Assembly (NCBI GenBank): GCA_018262195.1
Contig: JAGTRS010000016.1
Coordinates: forward strand, 1-64,000
Length of the DNA: 64,000 bases
Reading direction: 5' to 3'
Source of the DNA: Pseudomonadota bacterium
GTDB lineage: Bacteria; Pseudomonadota; Gammaproteobacteria; Burkholderiales; Rhodocyclaceae
Each line of letters starts with the position of its first letter. The stretch's first letter is position 1. Below the pieces are notes generated by a model, which was not told the DNA's origin, did not search any database, and saw nothing but the letters and a program-made list of their open reading frames with translations. Position numbers and translations under genes: made by a program. This document shows positions 1 through 9,106 of this stretch, piece by piece.

Positions 1-981
1 GGCCGGTCAGGGCGTCCTCTACCTGGCGGACGGCACCACGCCGGTGGTGGCTGGCGCCCAACTGACCCCGGCCCAAGCCGCTGGTCTGATCTTCCAGCCG
101 GCCCCCGACTTCAACGGCACGGTGAATATTCCGTTCACCGTCACCGACAACGAAAACGGTACCTCGCCGCAGGCCTCTGCAGCGATCACCGTCAACCCGG
201 TCAACGACCTGCCGGTTGGTGTCGCCGCTCCGGCTGTCGGCAACGAAGACAGCCCGATCCCGGTCAGTCTGAGCGGCACCGACATCGACGGTACCATCCA
301 GTACGTCACCGTCACCGCCCTGCCGCCGGCCGGCCAGGGCGTCCTCTACCTGGCGGACGGCACCACGCCGGTGGTGGCAGGTACCCAACTGACCCCGGCC
401 GAGGCCGCTGGTCTGATCTTCCAGCCTGCCTCCGACTTCAACGGTACGGTCAACGTTCCGTTTACCGTCACCGATAATGAAAACGCTACCTCAACCCCGG
501 TCAACGCGCAGGTCGTTGTCTCTCCTGTCAATGACCTGCCGGTTGCAGTGGCTACCTCAGCTGCGGGCAACGAAGGCAGTCAGATTCCTGTTGCCCTAAC
601 TGGTACCGACATCGACGGCACCATCCAGTACGTAACTGTCACGGCCCTGCCGCCGGCCGGCCAGGGCGTCCTCTATCTGGCGGACGGCACCACGCCGGTG
701 GTGGCTGGCGCCCAACTGACCCCGACCGAAGCCGCTGGCCTGATTTTCCAGCCGGCTGCTGGGTTCAACGGTACAGTCAGCATCTCCTTTACCGTCACTG
801 ACAACGAAAGTGCCACCTCAACCCCGGCCAACGCACTGATCACCATCAACCCAGTTAATGACCCGACCGTGGTGACCGGCGGCACCTCGGGTGCCGGCAA
901 CGAAGACGTGGCGATCACCGGCACGCTGACGGCGACCGACGCCGACGGCCTGGCGACGGCCAGCATCAACGCCGCCACCGG
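1..981 (+). repeat. Three 327-nt tandem repeats inside the adhesin gene
   Basis: Units begin at 1, 328 and 655 with the same GGCCGG(T/C)CAGGGCGTCCTC block, so the period is exactly 327 nt (109 codons). The first ~110 nt of each unit are nearly identical. The third unit diverges after about position 870, where a different domain type begins. More copies probably lie upstream of the window. Confidence 0.9.
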
Positions 982-1408
982 CGCCTGGAGCTACACCCCG
1001 GTCGGTGACTACAACGGCGTGGACAGCTTCACGGTGACCATCACCGACGACGCCGGCAACACCACGACCCAGGCCATCAGCCTGACCATCGCGGCGGTGG
1101 CCGACATTGCCAACGACACGCTGACGACCAGCGAAGACACGGCGGTCACCATCCTGGCGAGCAGCCTGCTCACCAATGACAACTTTGAAGGCACGCCGGT
1201 CGTCACGGCGGTGGGCAGTGCCGCCCACGGCACGGTTGCGCTGGTCGGTGGCAACCTCACCTACACCCCGAACGCCAACTACAACGGCAGCGACAGCTTC
1301 ACCTACACGGTGACCAGCCCGGCGGGCGTCACCGAAACGGCGACCGTCAACGTCACCATCAACCCGGGTGCCTTACGTCTTCTCGTTGTCCAGTTTCCCG
1401 ATGAGTGA
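2..1408 (+). CDS. Giant RTX-type adhesin, upstream fragment (no start in window)
   Basis: The frame is open from the first bases, so the gene starts before the window. It encodes tandem Ig/cadherin-like repeats typical of type I-secreted biofilm adhesins of the LapA/BapA kind. Three 109-residue units (327 nt each) carry a recurrent NDLPV linker and an FTVTDNE strand. Two more divergent domains follow, each with an NxxYNGxDSFTxTxT signature. The frame ends at 1408, shortly after entering sequence that looks like the wrong frame; the domain series resumes one frame over from 1368. Deleting one G of the GGG at 1366-1368 restores a single protein with the downstream fragment. Expected location is the cell surface. 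The repeat family is clear; whether the break is biological or an assembly or sequencing error cannot be told from one sequence. Confidence 0.8.
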   Translation, partial: AGQGVLYLADGTTPVVAGAQLTPAQAAGLIFQPAPDFNGTVNIPFTVTDNENGTSPQASAAITVNPVNDLPVGVAAPAVGNEDSPIPVSLSGTDIDGTIQYVTVTALPPAGQGVLYLADGTTPVVAGTQLTPAEAAGLIFQPASDFNGTVNVPFTVTDNENATSTPVNAQVVVSPVNDLPVAVATSAAGNEGSQIPVALTGTDIDGTIQYVTVTALPPAGQGVLYLADGTTPVVAGAQLTPTEAAGLIFQPAAGFNGTVSISFTVTDNESATSTPANALITINPVNDPTVVTGGTSGAGNEDVAITGTLTATDADGLATASINAATGAWSYTPVGDYNGVDSFTVTITDDAGNTTTQAISLTIAAVADIANDTLTTSEDTAVTILASSLLTNDNFEGTPVVTAVGSAAHGTVALVGGNLTYTPNANYNGSDSFTYTVTSPAGVTETATVNVTINPGALRLLVVQFPDE

Positions 1409-4400
1409 TGTGGAGCAGGGCTCACCAAGCAATCCCTCGGCGATTCGTATCGACTCTTTGCCGGCCAACGGTGTGTTGAGCTTGAACGGCTTGCCGGTAA
1501 CGCAGGGTCAGTTGGTCTCTGCGGCGGATATCAGCGCTGGTCTGCTGACATTTGTTCCTGCCCCGGATGCCAATGGCGTCAATTACGCCAACTTCAACTT
1601 TAGCGTTCAGGATGCCTCGGGACTGTTCGACCCGGCGCCGAATACCGTGACCGTCAATGTGACAGCCGTCAGCGATGGCACGCCGCTGGCCGGCAACGAT
1701 AACTACCTGACCACGCTCGGCACGCCGATCACGCTGACCCCATCGCAATTGTTGGTTAACGACTATCTGCCTGACCACGCACATATCACTAACGTGTCTG
1801 CGGTCTCGAGCGGAATTCTGACTGCCAATGCCAACGGCACCTACACTTATACGCCGACAGGAACAGGCAACGCCACCTTCAGCTATACCGTGACGGATGA
1901 TGATGGTCAGACCAGTACGGCGACCGTTACGATCCAGACGGTGGCGGCTCGTGACGACCTGGCGACAGTCAGTGAAAGCGCCTTGCCGGATGGAACGGGC
2001 GGCGGTACGACAGTGGCGACCGGGAATGTGCTCACCAATGACGGTGGCGGCACCGCTATCAACCAGATTGTCTATAACGGCACCACTTATACGGCGAGCG
2101 GTGGTTACATCACCATCAATACAGCCAGTGGGCGTCTCGTTGTCGATGCCTCGGGTACGGGGGCCGGCGACTACACCTATACGCTGCTCCGGAATGCCGA
2201 TAACTCGGCAGTCGCCAACGACAACAGCGTCGTCGAAACCTTCCAGTACACCTCAAACACCGGTGTGACGGCCAATTTACGGATGACGATCAATGACGAC
2301 CAGCCCGCAGCATTCAACCGGACGGTGCAGGTTTCGGAAGATGCGGTGCCCAGCTATCGCCTCGTTCTGGTGCTCGACGTTTCCGGTTCCATGGATATCG
2401 CTTCCGCCGGTGGTGAAGTGCGCAATATTGCCGATGATGGCACGGTAACCATTGCCACTCGTCTGGCCATGGCCAAGGAAGCAATGGCCTCGCTGGTCAG
2501 CGAATATTTCAATCAGGCCCAGAGCGTCTCGATCACCTTCATTACCTTCTCCGACTCGGCGAGTATCGTTAACGCGACGCCGATTACCGACAAGGAGACG
2601 GCGTTGTCGACCATCCTGACGCTGAATGGCAGTGGTGGTACCAACTATGAATCGGCCTTGAATGCTGTTCAGAGTGCTTTCGGTACGGTCGATTCCACGG
2701 TGCAGAATACGGTTTACTTCATTTCCGACGGTGCGCCTTCGGTTGGCAATACGACAGACCCGGTTGGCGCCTCCGGTTACGATGACTGGCTGGTGGCCAA
2801 TCCAGCTGTCGATTCCTACGCGGTCGGGGTGGGTACGGGTATTGCCAATGCCACCGCCTTGAACTCCGTCCATAACGTTGATGCCGATGGTGATGGCGTC
2901 AAGGATGGTGCGATCATCGTTCCCGACCTGAACGACCTGGCCGGTGCGCTGCTCAGCACCGTTCCGGTAGCCTACGGTGGCAACATCATCAGCAACTCCA
3001 ACCTGGGCAATGTTCTTGGGGCTGATGGCGGCTATATCCAGACGCTGAACGTGATGCTCGATACCAACGCCGATGGAACGCCGGATACCAATGTGGTGTT
3101 CAGCTACGATCCGGTTGCCGATCAGATTTCCCGTTCCGGTGCCTTCCCGGCCGGCTTCCCGGTCTCTGGTGACCTGCTGACGCTGGGCACCGCTCAAGGC
3201 TTCGAACTCGGTACGCTGACCTTCAACTTCACGACTGGCGCCTATACCTACTTTACGAGCGGATCGGCGACAGAAGGCGATTCCTTTGCAATGACCTTCG
3301 TTGCCCGTGACGGTGACGGTGACATCACCCCAGCTACCACGCTGACGGTCGAGATTGCCGATGGCAAGCCGGTGGCGCGCTCCGATGTCGATACCCTGCT
3401 GGCCAGACAGACGCATATGGAAGGCAATGTGATTTCCGGCCTGGGTACTGATGGCGGCCAGGCGCTGGGTGGCACATTGACCTCCTTTGCCGCGTCCGGC
3501 TCAGGTGTCGATACGGCGGTTGATGGTGCCCAGGTGAGCAGCGTGACGTTCAAGGGACAGGTGTATGACCTGACGACCAATGCCAGCGGCTCCGGTGCTG
3601 GTTATACCTGGAGCGTCAGTGGAGGCAGCCTGACCTGGACGGCCACCGCTGGCGGTGAGTCGCTGGTTTTTGCAAGAACCGGTTTCTACGATTACACGCC
3701 ACCGACGGCGGCCTTGCCCAATCCGGCCAGCGGCGCAACGTTGACCACCTTGTTTACGTCGGCCGGCAATGCTGACGACAATGGCGTGGTATTGACCGGC
3801 TATAACCGTACCGGTACTGCTCAAACATTGAGCTACACCGATGCTGCAGGGACCGCTGACGATGGTGTCGGGGTCAACGGCGGTGGCTCCAATTCCCGTG
3901 CGGACAATCTCGAAACTCTGGTTGTCAGCTTTGCACAAGCCTCTCATGCGAATGGTGTACAAGGGGTCAGCTTTGTTGTCGCGACCAATGCCAGCAATCT
4001 TGGCAGCAGCGGCGGTTCGGTTTCGTCACTGACCTATTCGGTCTTCGATGTTTCCGGTGCCTTGCTCGGCCGCTTCTACAGCTACGCCGAAGGCACCGTG
4101 ACCATCCCGTCGGAGTACAGCAATATCGGCCGGATCGAGATCGAAGCCAACAGCGCTGCCTCGGCACGGATCACCAGCGTCAGCTTTGCCGACGTGGTGA
4201 CCAATACTTCGGCTAGTGCCGTTGCGCCGACCGAAATCGCTTACACCTTGACCGATACGGATGGCGACAGCAGCAGTGCAACCCTGACGCTGCGTGTGAT
4301 GGCCAACAACGTGTTTGGTGACGGTGCCAATAATTCGATCCTTGGAACCAATGCCAACGACCGTATCGATGGTGGTGCCGGCAATGACATGATCAGCGGC

Positions 4401-4931
4401 GGTCAGGGTCATGACCTGGTGATTGGAGGTGCCGGCGATGACATTCTCAATGGTAACGATGGCAACGATGAGTTGCGTGGCAGCACCGGCGACGACACCT
4501 TGTACAGTGGTGGCGGCAACGATGTGCTGTCGGGTGGCTTCGGCACCGACATCCTGACCGGCGGTGCCGGTTCTGACGTCTTCCGTTGGGAACTGGCTGA
4601 CCGTGGCACTTCCGGCTCGGTGCCGATCGATACGGTTGTCGATTTCGTCGATGCGGGTGACAAGCTGGATCTGCGCGATCTGCTGCAGGGTGAAACCAGC
4701 CTGGGTGGCGTCACCGGCAATCTGACCAACTATCTCCACTTCACCACTTCCGGTAGCGATACAGTCCTTCAGGTCAGCTCGGCTGGTGGCTTCTCGGGTG
4801 GCTTCAATGCCGGAGCGGTTGATCAGACCATACTCATCGAGAATGTCGATCTGACGGTTGGCGGTACGCTGTCCAGCGACCAGCAGATCATTCAGCAACT
4901 GTTGCTGAACAACAAGCTGATTACCGACTGA
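1368..4931 (+). CDS. RTX adhesin, C-terminal part: Ig-like repeats, vWA domain, calcium-binding repeats
   Basis: This is the continuation of the upstream adhesin in another frame; the GTG at 1368 is only the first possible codon, not a convincing start. Cadherin/Ig-like domains come first. A von Willebrand A domain follows at about residues 329-530, with a complete MIDAS start (DVSGSMD). More beta domains follow, then about eight glycine/aspartate nonapeptides (GGAGNDxI type) at about residues 985-1075, which bind calcium after export. The last ~100 residues match the usual type I secretion signal region. Base composition is less GC-biased than in the upstream repeats. Role by family: calcium-dependent surface adhesion and biofilm formation, exported by a TolC-type ABC system that is not in this window. 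Confidence 0.85.
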   Translation: MPYVFSLSSFPMSDVEQGSPSNPSAIRIDSLPANGVLSLNGLPVTQGQLVSAADISAGLLTFVPAPDANGVNYANFNFSVQDASGLFDPAPNTVTVNVTAVSDGTPLAGNDNYLTTLGTPITLTPSQLLVNDYLPDHAHITNVSAVSSGILTANANGTYTYTPTGTGNATFSYTVTDDDGQTSTATVTIQTVAARDDLATVSESALPDGTGGGTTVATGNVLTNDGGGTAINQIVYNGTTYTASGGYITINTASGRLVVDASGTGAGDYTYTLLRNADNSAVANDNSVVETFQYTSNTGVTANLRMTINDDQPAAFNRTVQVSEDAVPSYRLVLVLDVSGSMDIASAGGEVRNIADDGTVTIATRLAMAKEAMASLVSEYFNQAQSVSITFITFSDSASIVNATPITDKETALSTILTLNGSGGTNYESALNAVQSAFGTVDSTVQNTVYFISDGAPSVGNTTDPVGASGYDDWLVANPAVDSYAVGVGTGIANATALNSVHNVDADGDGVKDGAIIVPDLNDLAGALLSTVPVAYGGNIISNSNLGNVLGADGGYIQTLNVMLDTNADGTPDTNVVFSYDPVADQISRSGAFPAGFPVSGDLLTLGTAQGFELGTLTFNFTTGAYTYFTSGSATEGDSFAMTFVARDGDGDITPATTLTVEIADGKPVARSDVDTLLARQTHMEGNVISGLGTDGGQALGGTLTSFAASGSGVDTAVDGAQVSSVTFKGQVYDLTTNASGSGAGYTWSVSGGSLTWTATAGGESLVFARTGFYDYTPPTAALPNPASGATLTTLFTSAGNADDNGVVLTGYNRTGTAQTLSYTDAAGTADDGVGVNGGGSNSRADNLETLVVSFAQASHANGVQGVSFVVATNASNLGSSGGSVSSLTYSVFDVSGALLGRFYSYAEGTVTIPSEYSNIGRIEIEANSAASARITSVSFADVVTNTSASAVAPTEIAYTLTDTDGDSSSATLTLRVMANNVFGDGANNSILGTNANDRIDGGAGNDMISGGQGHDLVIGGAGDDILNGNDGNDELRGSTGDDTLYSGGGNDVLSGGFGTDILTGGAGSDVFRWELADRGTSGSVPIDTVVDFVDAGDKLDLRDLLQGETSLGGVTGNLTNYLHFTTSGSDTVLQVSSAGGFSGGFNAGAVDQTILIENVDLTVGGTLSSDQQIIQQLLLNNKLITD

Positions 4932-4950
4932 TCGTTGGTGTCGATGCAGC

Positions 4951-4982
4951 AAAAAGGGGCGATTTTCATCGCCCCTTTTTTT
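4951..4982 (+). terminator. Rho-independent terminator after the adhesin
   Basis: A GGGGCGAT stem pairs with ATCGCCCC around a short TTTC loop. It is preceded by an A-run and followed by seven or more T residues. It lies 20 nt after the adhesin stop and would stop transcription from the left; the flanking A-run could also serve the converging regulator gene. Confidence 0.9.
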
Positions 4983-5009
4983 CGCTCTCGCGGACTGCTC
5001 AGCGGTAGG

Positions 5010-5744
5010 TCAGCCTTCGTGCTGGCGCAGTTTGGCAACGCTGGGAATGTGAATTTTCCGTCCTTCGACCATGATCAGGCGGAGTTCGGTCAGTTCGTGC
5101 AGGATGCGGGAGAAGTGCTCCTGAGTCAGGTTCAGGCGTGAGGCAATGATGCCCTTGTTGGTCGGCAGGGTGACGGCAACATTGCTGCCATCCTGGTCGG
5201 CTTCGGGCAGTTCGCGCAGCAGGTAGCCGATGATGCGCTGCTTGCCGGAGTGCAGCGAGTAAGACTCGACATCGTTCATCAGTTGATGCAGGCGCATGGC
5301 CATGCCGGCCAGCATCTTGCGGCACAGGTTGTGGTCGCGCTCCAGTTCCTCGAACACGGCAGCCTTGGAAATGTGCAGCAACAGCGAGTCGCTGAGTGCC
5401 TGGGCGAAGACGATGTAGGGTTTCTCCATGAACATCACGGCTTCACCAAAGCTTTGTCCCTGACTGACAATCTCGACCACTTTCTCGCTGCCTTGCGAGG
5501 AGGTAAAGGCCAGCTTCAATTGCCCGTAGACCAGCAAGTGAAATCCGTTGCACGGATCACCCTTGTGAAAAAGGATTTCTCCCTTGGCGGCATGGATTTC
5601 ACGTGTTCCACGAGCAATGCGGGAAATCTCTTCCGGCGCCAGTCCGTTGAACAGCGGAATATGGGTCAGAAGGGCTTCAATGTTGACTGGGGTATTGCCG
5701 TGCATGGTTGATTGGGCTGGGACGGGGACGGCCGATGGTGGCAT
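5010..5744 (-). CDS. Crp/Fnr-family regulator, probably a Dnr-type nitric oxide sensor
   Basis: A 244-residue protein with an N-terminal cyclic-nucleotide-binding fold (FHKGDPCNGFHLL, GQSFGEAVMF) and a C-terminal winged helix whose recognition helix reads NLTQEHFSRILHELT. It lacks the N-terminal cysteine cluster of FNR, so it is not an oxygen-sensing iron-sulfur protein. Its position directly after norD suggests the heme-based NO-responsive Dnr/NnrR group, which activates denitrification genes. An internal ATG at 5705 begins closer to the conserved domain; neither start has a good ribosome site. Substrate assignment is contextual. Confidence 0.8.
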   Translation of the reverse strand: MPPSAVPVPAQSTMHGNTPVNIEALLTHIPLFNGLAPEEISRIARGTREIHAAKGEILFHKGDPCNGFHLLVYGQLKLAFTSSQGSEKVVEIVSQGQSFGEAVMFMEKPYIVFAQALSDSLLLHISKAAVFEELERDHNLCRKMLAGMAMRLHQLMNDVESYSLHSGKQRIIGYLLRELPEADQDGSNVAVTLPTNKGIIASRLNLTQEHFSRILHELTELRLIMVEGRKIHIPSVAKLRQHEG

Positions 5745-5780
5745 TCGCTTAGTTCGGATGCAATACGACTAAATGACTAC

Positions 5781-7619
5781 TTACTGTCGGGTCAGTTGCA
5801 CGTAAAGGAGGGGCAGGCGTCGCGGCAACTCCTCCGGTTTGCGGATCACGCAGAAACCGGCCGGGCCGAAAAGATAGGGCAGGTAAGCGCCGGCTTCGTG
5901 GTCGATGGTGACGCAAAACGGGGTCAGGCCCATGCGCCGGGCTTCATGTATGGCCATGCGCGTGTCCTCGATGCCATAGCGGGAATCATAAAGGTCTAGA
6001 TCATTCGGTTTGCCGTCGGTGATGATCAGCAGCAGACGTCGGCTGGCCGCTTGTTCGGCCAGGATGTTCGCGGCCTGTCTGATGGCAGCCCCCATCCGCG
6101 TGTAATAGCCGGGCTTGATGGCCAGGATGCGGCCACGGGCAGCCGCGTCGTAGCGCCCGGAGAAATCCTTGAGCAGATGAAACCGGATGTTCTGGCGGCG
6201 CAGCGATGAAAAACCGTAGATGCCGAAGCGGTCACCAGTGGCGGTTAATGCTTCGGAAAAGAGCAGCAGCGAGTCGCGGATGACGTCGATGATGCGGTGC
6301 GAATCAGAAATCGGCGCATCGGTGGACATCGACAGGTCGGCCAGCAGCAGGCAGGCCAGATCGCGCTCACAACGGGCCTGGGCGAGATAGCCGCCGGTTT
6401 CCGGCGTGTGGCCCGAGGCGCGGTCGGCGTGGTTGCGGACGCAGGAGTCGACATCGAGTTCAGGGCCATCGGGCTGGGCCTTAAGCCAGCGCCGTTGTGG
6501 CGCCAGTGCAGCGAACTGGCCCCGCAGTTTTTTGGCGGTGGCGGCGAGGTCGGCCGGCAGCGCGGCGGGTTCCGCATCGCTGGCAACCATCGGCTGAAGC
6601 AGGCAGTGCCTTTCCTGCATCAGTTCCTTGCGGTAATCCCACTCCGGAAGTGCAATGCCTGGGCCAATCGGTGTGTCGTCCTCGGCGGCAGAGGGCAGGT
6701 CGAGGTCGAACTTGACGCGTGATTTCGCCGTCTGGCCATCCCGAATCAGCGATAGCCGGTCCAGATCTTTTGCTGCGTCGCGGGCATTGGGGTCTTCGTC
6801 TTCGTCGAAAGCCCGGTTGACCCGCACATACTCGGCCCAGGTCGGCAGGCTTTCCGCCCTGAACATGGCCAGCATCGGGTTCTTGTTGTCCGGTGTTTCG
6901 ACCTGTTCTGCCTTGTGCGCCTCTTTGCTTGTCGCACTATTGCCGGTGCCTTCTGGCGGGAGTTCTTCATCCGGATCGGCAACGCGGCTCGGCGCACTTT
7001 CTTCGGAAGCAATCAGCCAGAGCAGCACCGGTTGCGGCGGGCGCGCTTTCTTGGAATAGAGTGGCGGCAAGCCATCGACCGATCCGGGCTGGCGCATCGC
7101 CTGACGCAGCGCTTCTTCCTGGGCTGCCTCGTCCGGGAGAAGTTCAGCGGCGGGAATTCGAGCGGCGATATGGGCATCGACCAGCCGTTCGTAGCGCGGG
7201 CGTAGCCCCGGGTAGCGTTCCAGCGCCGCCCGACTGGCTTGCTGGTTGCGGATGAACCAGCCTTGTTCTGGTGCCACATCGCTGGCGGCGAGTGCAGCCA
7301 GCCACAGATACAGGTCGCGGTTGAGCGATTTTTCCGGAAAAACGGCGATTTCCGGAGGCAGGCGCAGGGTTTCTGCATCGCGCCGGGCATGCGCCACCTT
7401 TTCGCCGCTGCCGGCAAGCCTTTGCAGCCAGTTGCGCCGGGCGCCATGCTGTTCGGCCGTCGCCGCTGCGACTTTCAGGCCGGGGTCGCCGCCAAAGCCA
7501 CGAAACAGGATGCCGGCGGTCTTCTCAACTTCGGCAAGTTTGACCGCAGCTTCCGGAAAATGGCCACCAGAGGTCTTGGTAACCCAGTTGTGCCAGAGTT
7601 TGCCGACATATTCTTCCAT
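5781..7619 (-). CDS. norD: Nitric oxide reductase activation protein NorD
   Basis: A 612-residue protein, the usual NorD size. The C-terminal third (from about residue 420) is a von Willebrand A domain with a DLSMSTD MIDAS motif and a later TDGKPND segment. The middle is acidic and low-complexity. NorD works with the MoxR-type ATPase NorQ to assemble or activate the NorBC complex, probably inserting the non-heme iron. The gene starts 3 nt after the polyferredoxin stop, so it belongs to the accessory operon running down from norE. Confidence 0.92.
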   Translation of the reverse strand: MEEYVGKLWHNWVTKTSGGHFPEAAVKLAEVEKTAGILFRGFGGDPGLKVAAATAEQHGARRNWLQRLAGSGEKVAHARRDAETLRLPPEIAVFPEKSLNRDLYLWLAALAASDVAPEQGWFIRNQQASRAALERYPGLRPRYERLVDAHIAARIPAAELLPDEAAQEEALRQAMRQPGSVDGLPPLYSKKARPPQPVLLWLIASEESAPSRVADPDEELPPEGTGNSATSKEAHKAEQVETPDNKNPMLAMFRAESLPTWAEYVRVNRAFDEDEDPNARDAAKDLDRLSLIRDGQTAKSRVKFDLDLPSAAEDDTPIGPGIALPEWDYRKELMQERHCLLQPMVASDAEPAALPADLAATAKKLRGQFAALAPQRRWLKAQPDGPELDVDSCVRNHADRASGHTPETGGYLAQARCERDLACLLLADLSMSTDAPISDSHRIIDVIRDSLLLFSEALTATGDRFGIYGFSSLRRQNIRFHLLKDFSGRYDAAARGRILAIKPGYYTRMGAAIRQAANILAEQAASRRLLLIITDGKPNDLDLYDSRYGIEDTRMAIHEARRMGLTPFCVTIDHEAGAYLPYLFGPAGFCVIRKPEELPRRLPLLYVQLTRQ

Positions 7620-7622
7620 GAC

Positions 7623-8690
7623 TCAAATTTTCCCACCGGCATCTTCGTCGGTATTTGATAAGGCTGAAAAACCTGCCTCGTTTTGTCTCGCAGCCTCATC
7701 GCTGACCCAGCGCAATAGCTGGCCATTCGGATTGTCGCGATTGACCGTTGCGCAGGCCGAAATGCACTGGCCGCATTGGGTGCAGGCAAACATCCAGCGT
7801 TTGACGTTGCGGGGCTTCAGGCGCATTGGACAGACGGCATCGCAGGCGCTGCCGGAGGGCGGAGCAGGTTCAAGCGTGCCGCTTACTGCCCCCGAGTTTT
7901 CAGCATCGTGACGGCTGGTGCGGGCGAGTGTTGTATTGCCGGCAGTGCCGCAGCCCTTCATGCAGCTGGCACAATCGGTCAGGCGCTTGCGGTCGAAACC
8001 GACGACCATCGCCTTCTTGTTCACGATCCAGGCAAAGCTCTGGAAGATGCCGATGGCGCAGCCGTAGCGGCAGAACAGGTGGCGGGCGAAGAGGAATTCG
8101 AGGGTCAGGACGGTGGTGGCCGCGCTCAGGAAAATGACTTCACCGCGATAGAGCGTGAAGGTCAGCAGCCCGTTATAGACCTGAAACGGTGGCATCAGGT
8201 AAGTCAGCAGGACCACCGCCCAGGCGAAGGCGAAGCCGATGGCGGCGGGAACAACCGCCAGCCAGTAACGAGGGTCGCGGGGCATCGGCGTCCCGTCGGG
8301 TTCCCATGGTGGTGTCTGTTTCTTGTCCCAGACCGAATGCTTGCCGGTAGCGCGCAGCATCAGGCGGTTGATGGTTTCAACGACCGAGAAATGTGGGCAC
8401 AGCCAGCCGCAGTAAAGGCGGCCCCACTTCCAGGCGACAGCGATGATCAAGCCCAGTGTGCCAAGGATGGGCAAGAACAAATAGAGAATGAGGTTGGCCG
8501 CAGCACTCAGTGGATCGCCGGTGCCGGCAAGCAATTCATCGAGGCCGATATGCCATGGCCGGGTCAGAAAATAGGCATGGCGCTCGGTCAGGTCGTAGCG
8601 CAGCAGGTCGAAGATCGGCGTGACCGTGAACAGTGCAAAGAATGCCATCTGCGCCAGCAAGCGGGCGCGCTGCAGGGGCTGTTTTTTCAT
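7623..8690 (-). CDS. Membrane polyferredoxin (NosR/CcoG-like 4Fe-4S protein) in the nor operon
   Basis: A 355-residue membrane protein with about five hydrophobic segments. Cysteine motifs are CGWLCP, CRYGC, CASCMKGC, CDAVCP and a terminal CTQCGQCISAC, as in the C-terminal half of NosR and in CcoG/RdxA. These proteins pass electrons across or along the membrane to periplasmic or cofactor-assembly targets. The start at 8690 overlaps the upstream stop as ATGA; the frame remains open upstream, but that stretch is arginine/proline-rich antisense-like sequence. It is not a standard member of nor operons, so a redox role in NOR maturation or electron supply is inferred from position. Confidence 0.82.
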   Translation of the reverse strand: MKKQPLQRARLLAQMAFFALFTVTPIFDLLRYDLTERHAYFLTRPWHIGLDELLAGTGDPLSAAANLILYLFLPILGTLGLIIAVAWKWGRLYCGWLCPHFSVVETINRLMLRATGKHSVWDKKQTPPWEPDGTPMPRDPRYWLAVVPAAIGFAFAWAVVLLTYLMPPFQVYNGLLTFTLYRGEVIFLSAATTVLTLEFLFARHLFCRYGCAIGIFQSFAWIVNKKAMVVGFDRKRLTDCASCMKGCGTAGNTTLARTSRHDAENSGAVSGTLEPAPPSGSACDAVCPMRLKPRNVKRWMFACTQCGQCISACATVNRDNPNGQLLRWVSDEAARQNEAGFSALSNTDEDAGGKI

Positions 8691-9106
8691 GGCTGGTCGT
8701 TGTCGACCGCGGGGCCGATCAGCGGATAGCGCCAGTTCTGCCCGGCCAGGGCCTTGGACAGCCCGAATATGCCGAACATGACCAGCGTGGAATGCACGCA
8801 GGTGAAGTACATGATGACGGCGACCCAGGTCCATTCCCAATGAAGGCCGCCGAGGGCGATGAACAGGCCGCTCAGGACGACGATCAGCAGGCCGCCGTAG
8901 AGACTGACGAAGGCGGTTTGTTTCAGATGCTGGCGGGCGAGCCGTGGCGCGTTGTCCTTGTTCCTGAGCCACAGCCAGAATAGGATGGCAAAGCAGATGC
9001 CCGGTGCCAGCAGCAGGTTGCCGAGGTACAAGGCCTCGGCCAGCACGGCCAGGTTCTGGCCGGGCGTGCGTTCGTCGAAGCCGGTGTCAGCGTCCGAAAG
9101 TGGCAT
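8687..9106 (-). CDS. Small multi-spanning membrane protein of the nor accessory operon
   Basis: 139 residues with three or four predicted membrane helices (around residues 28-46, 68-87, 93-115) and a soluble N-terminus. It overlaps the norQ end by 20 nt and the polyferredoxin start by ATGA, so it is translated as part of the operon. No family was recognised with certainty; it resembles short DUF4870-like membrane proteins. A partner of the adjacent polyferredoxin is plausible but inferred only from tight coupling. Confidence 0.75.
   Translation of the reverse strand: MPLSDADTGFDERTPGQNLAVLAEALYLGNLLLAPGICFAILFWLWLRNKDNAPRLARQHLKQTAFVSLYGGLLIVVLSGLFIALGGLHWEWTWVAVIMYFTCVHSTLVMFGIFGLSKALAGQNWRYPLIGPAVDNDQP

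Noticed and set aside
1368..1370. GTG at 1368 as a true start for the downstream adhesin fragment
   Set aside because: No ribosome site, and the preceding frame encodes the same domain series up to that point; a frame break explains it better.
2277..3416. 379-codon minus-strand frame within the adhesin
   Set aside because: Antisense shadow of the repeat-rich adhesin; no recognisable motif or ribosome site.
5766..5772. CGACTAA on the plus strand, like the -10 box of the ECF motif
   Set aside because: No GTAAG-like box at the 15-nt spacing (5745-5750 reads TCGCTT) and it would point antisense into norD.
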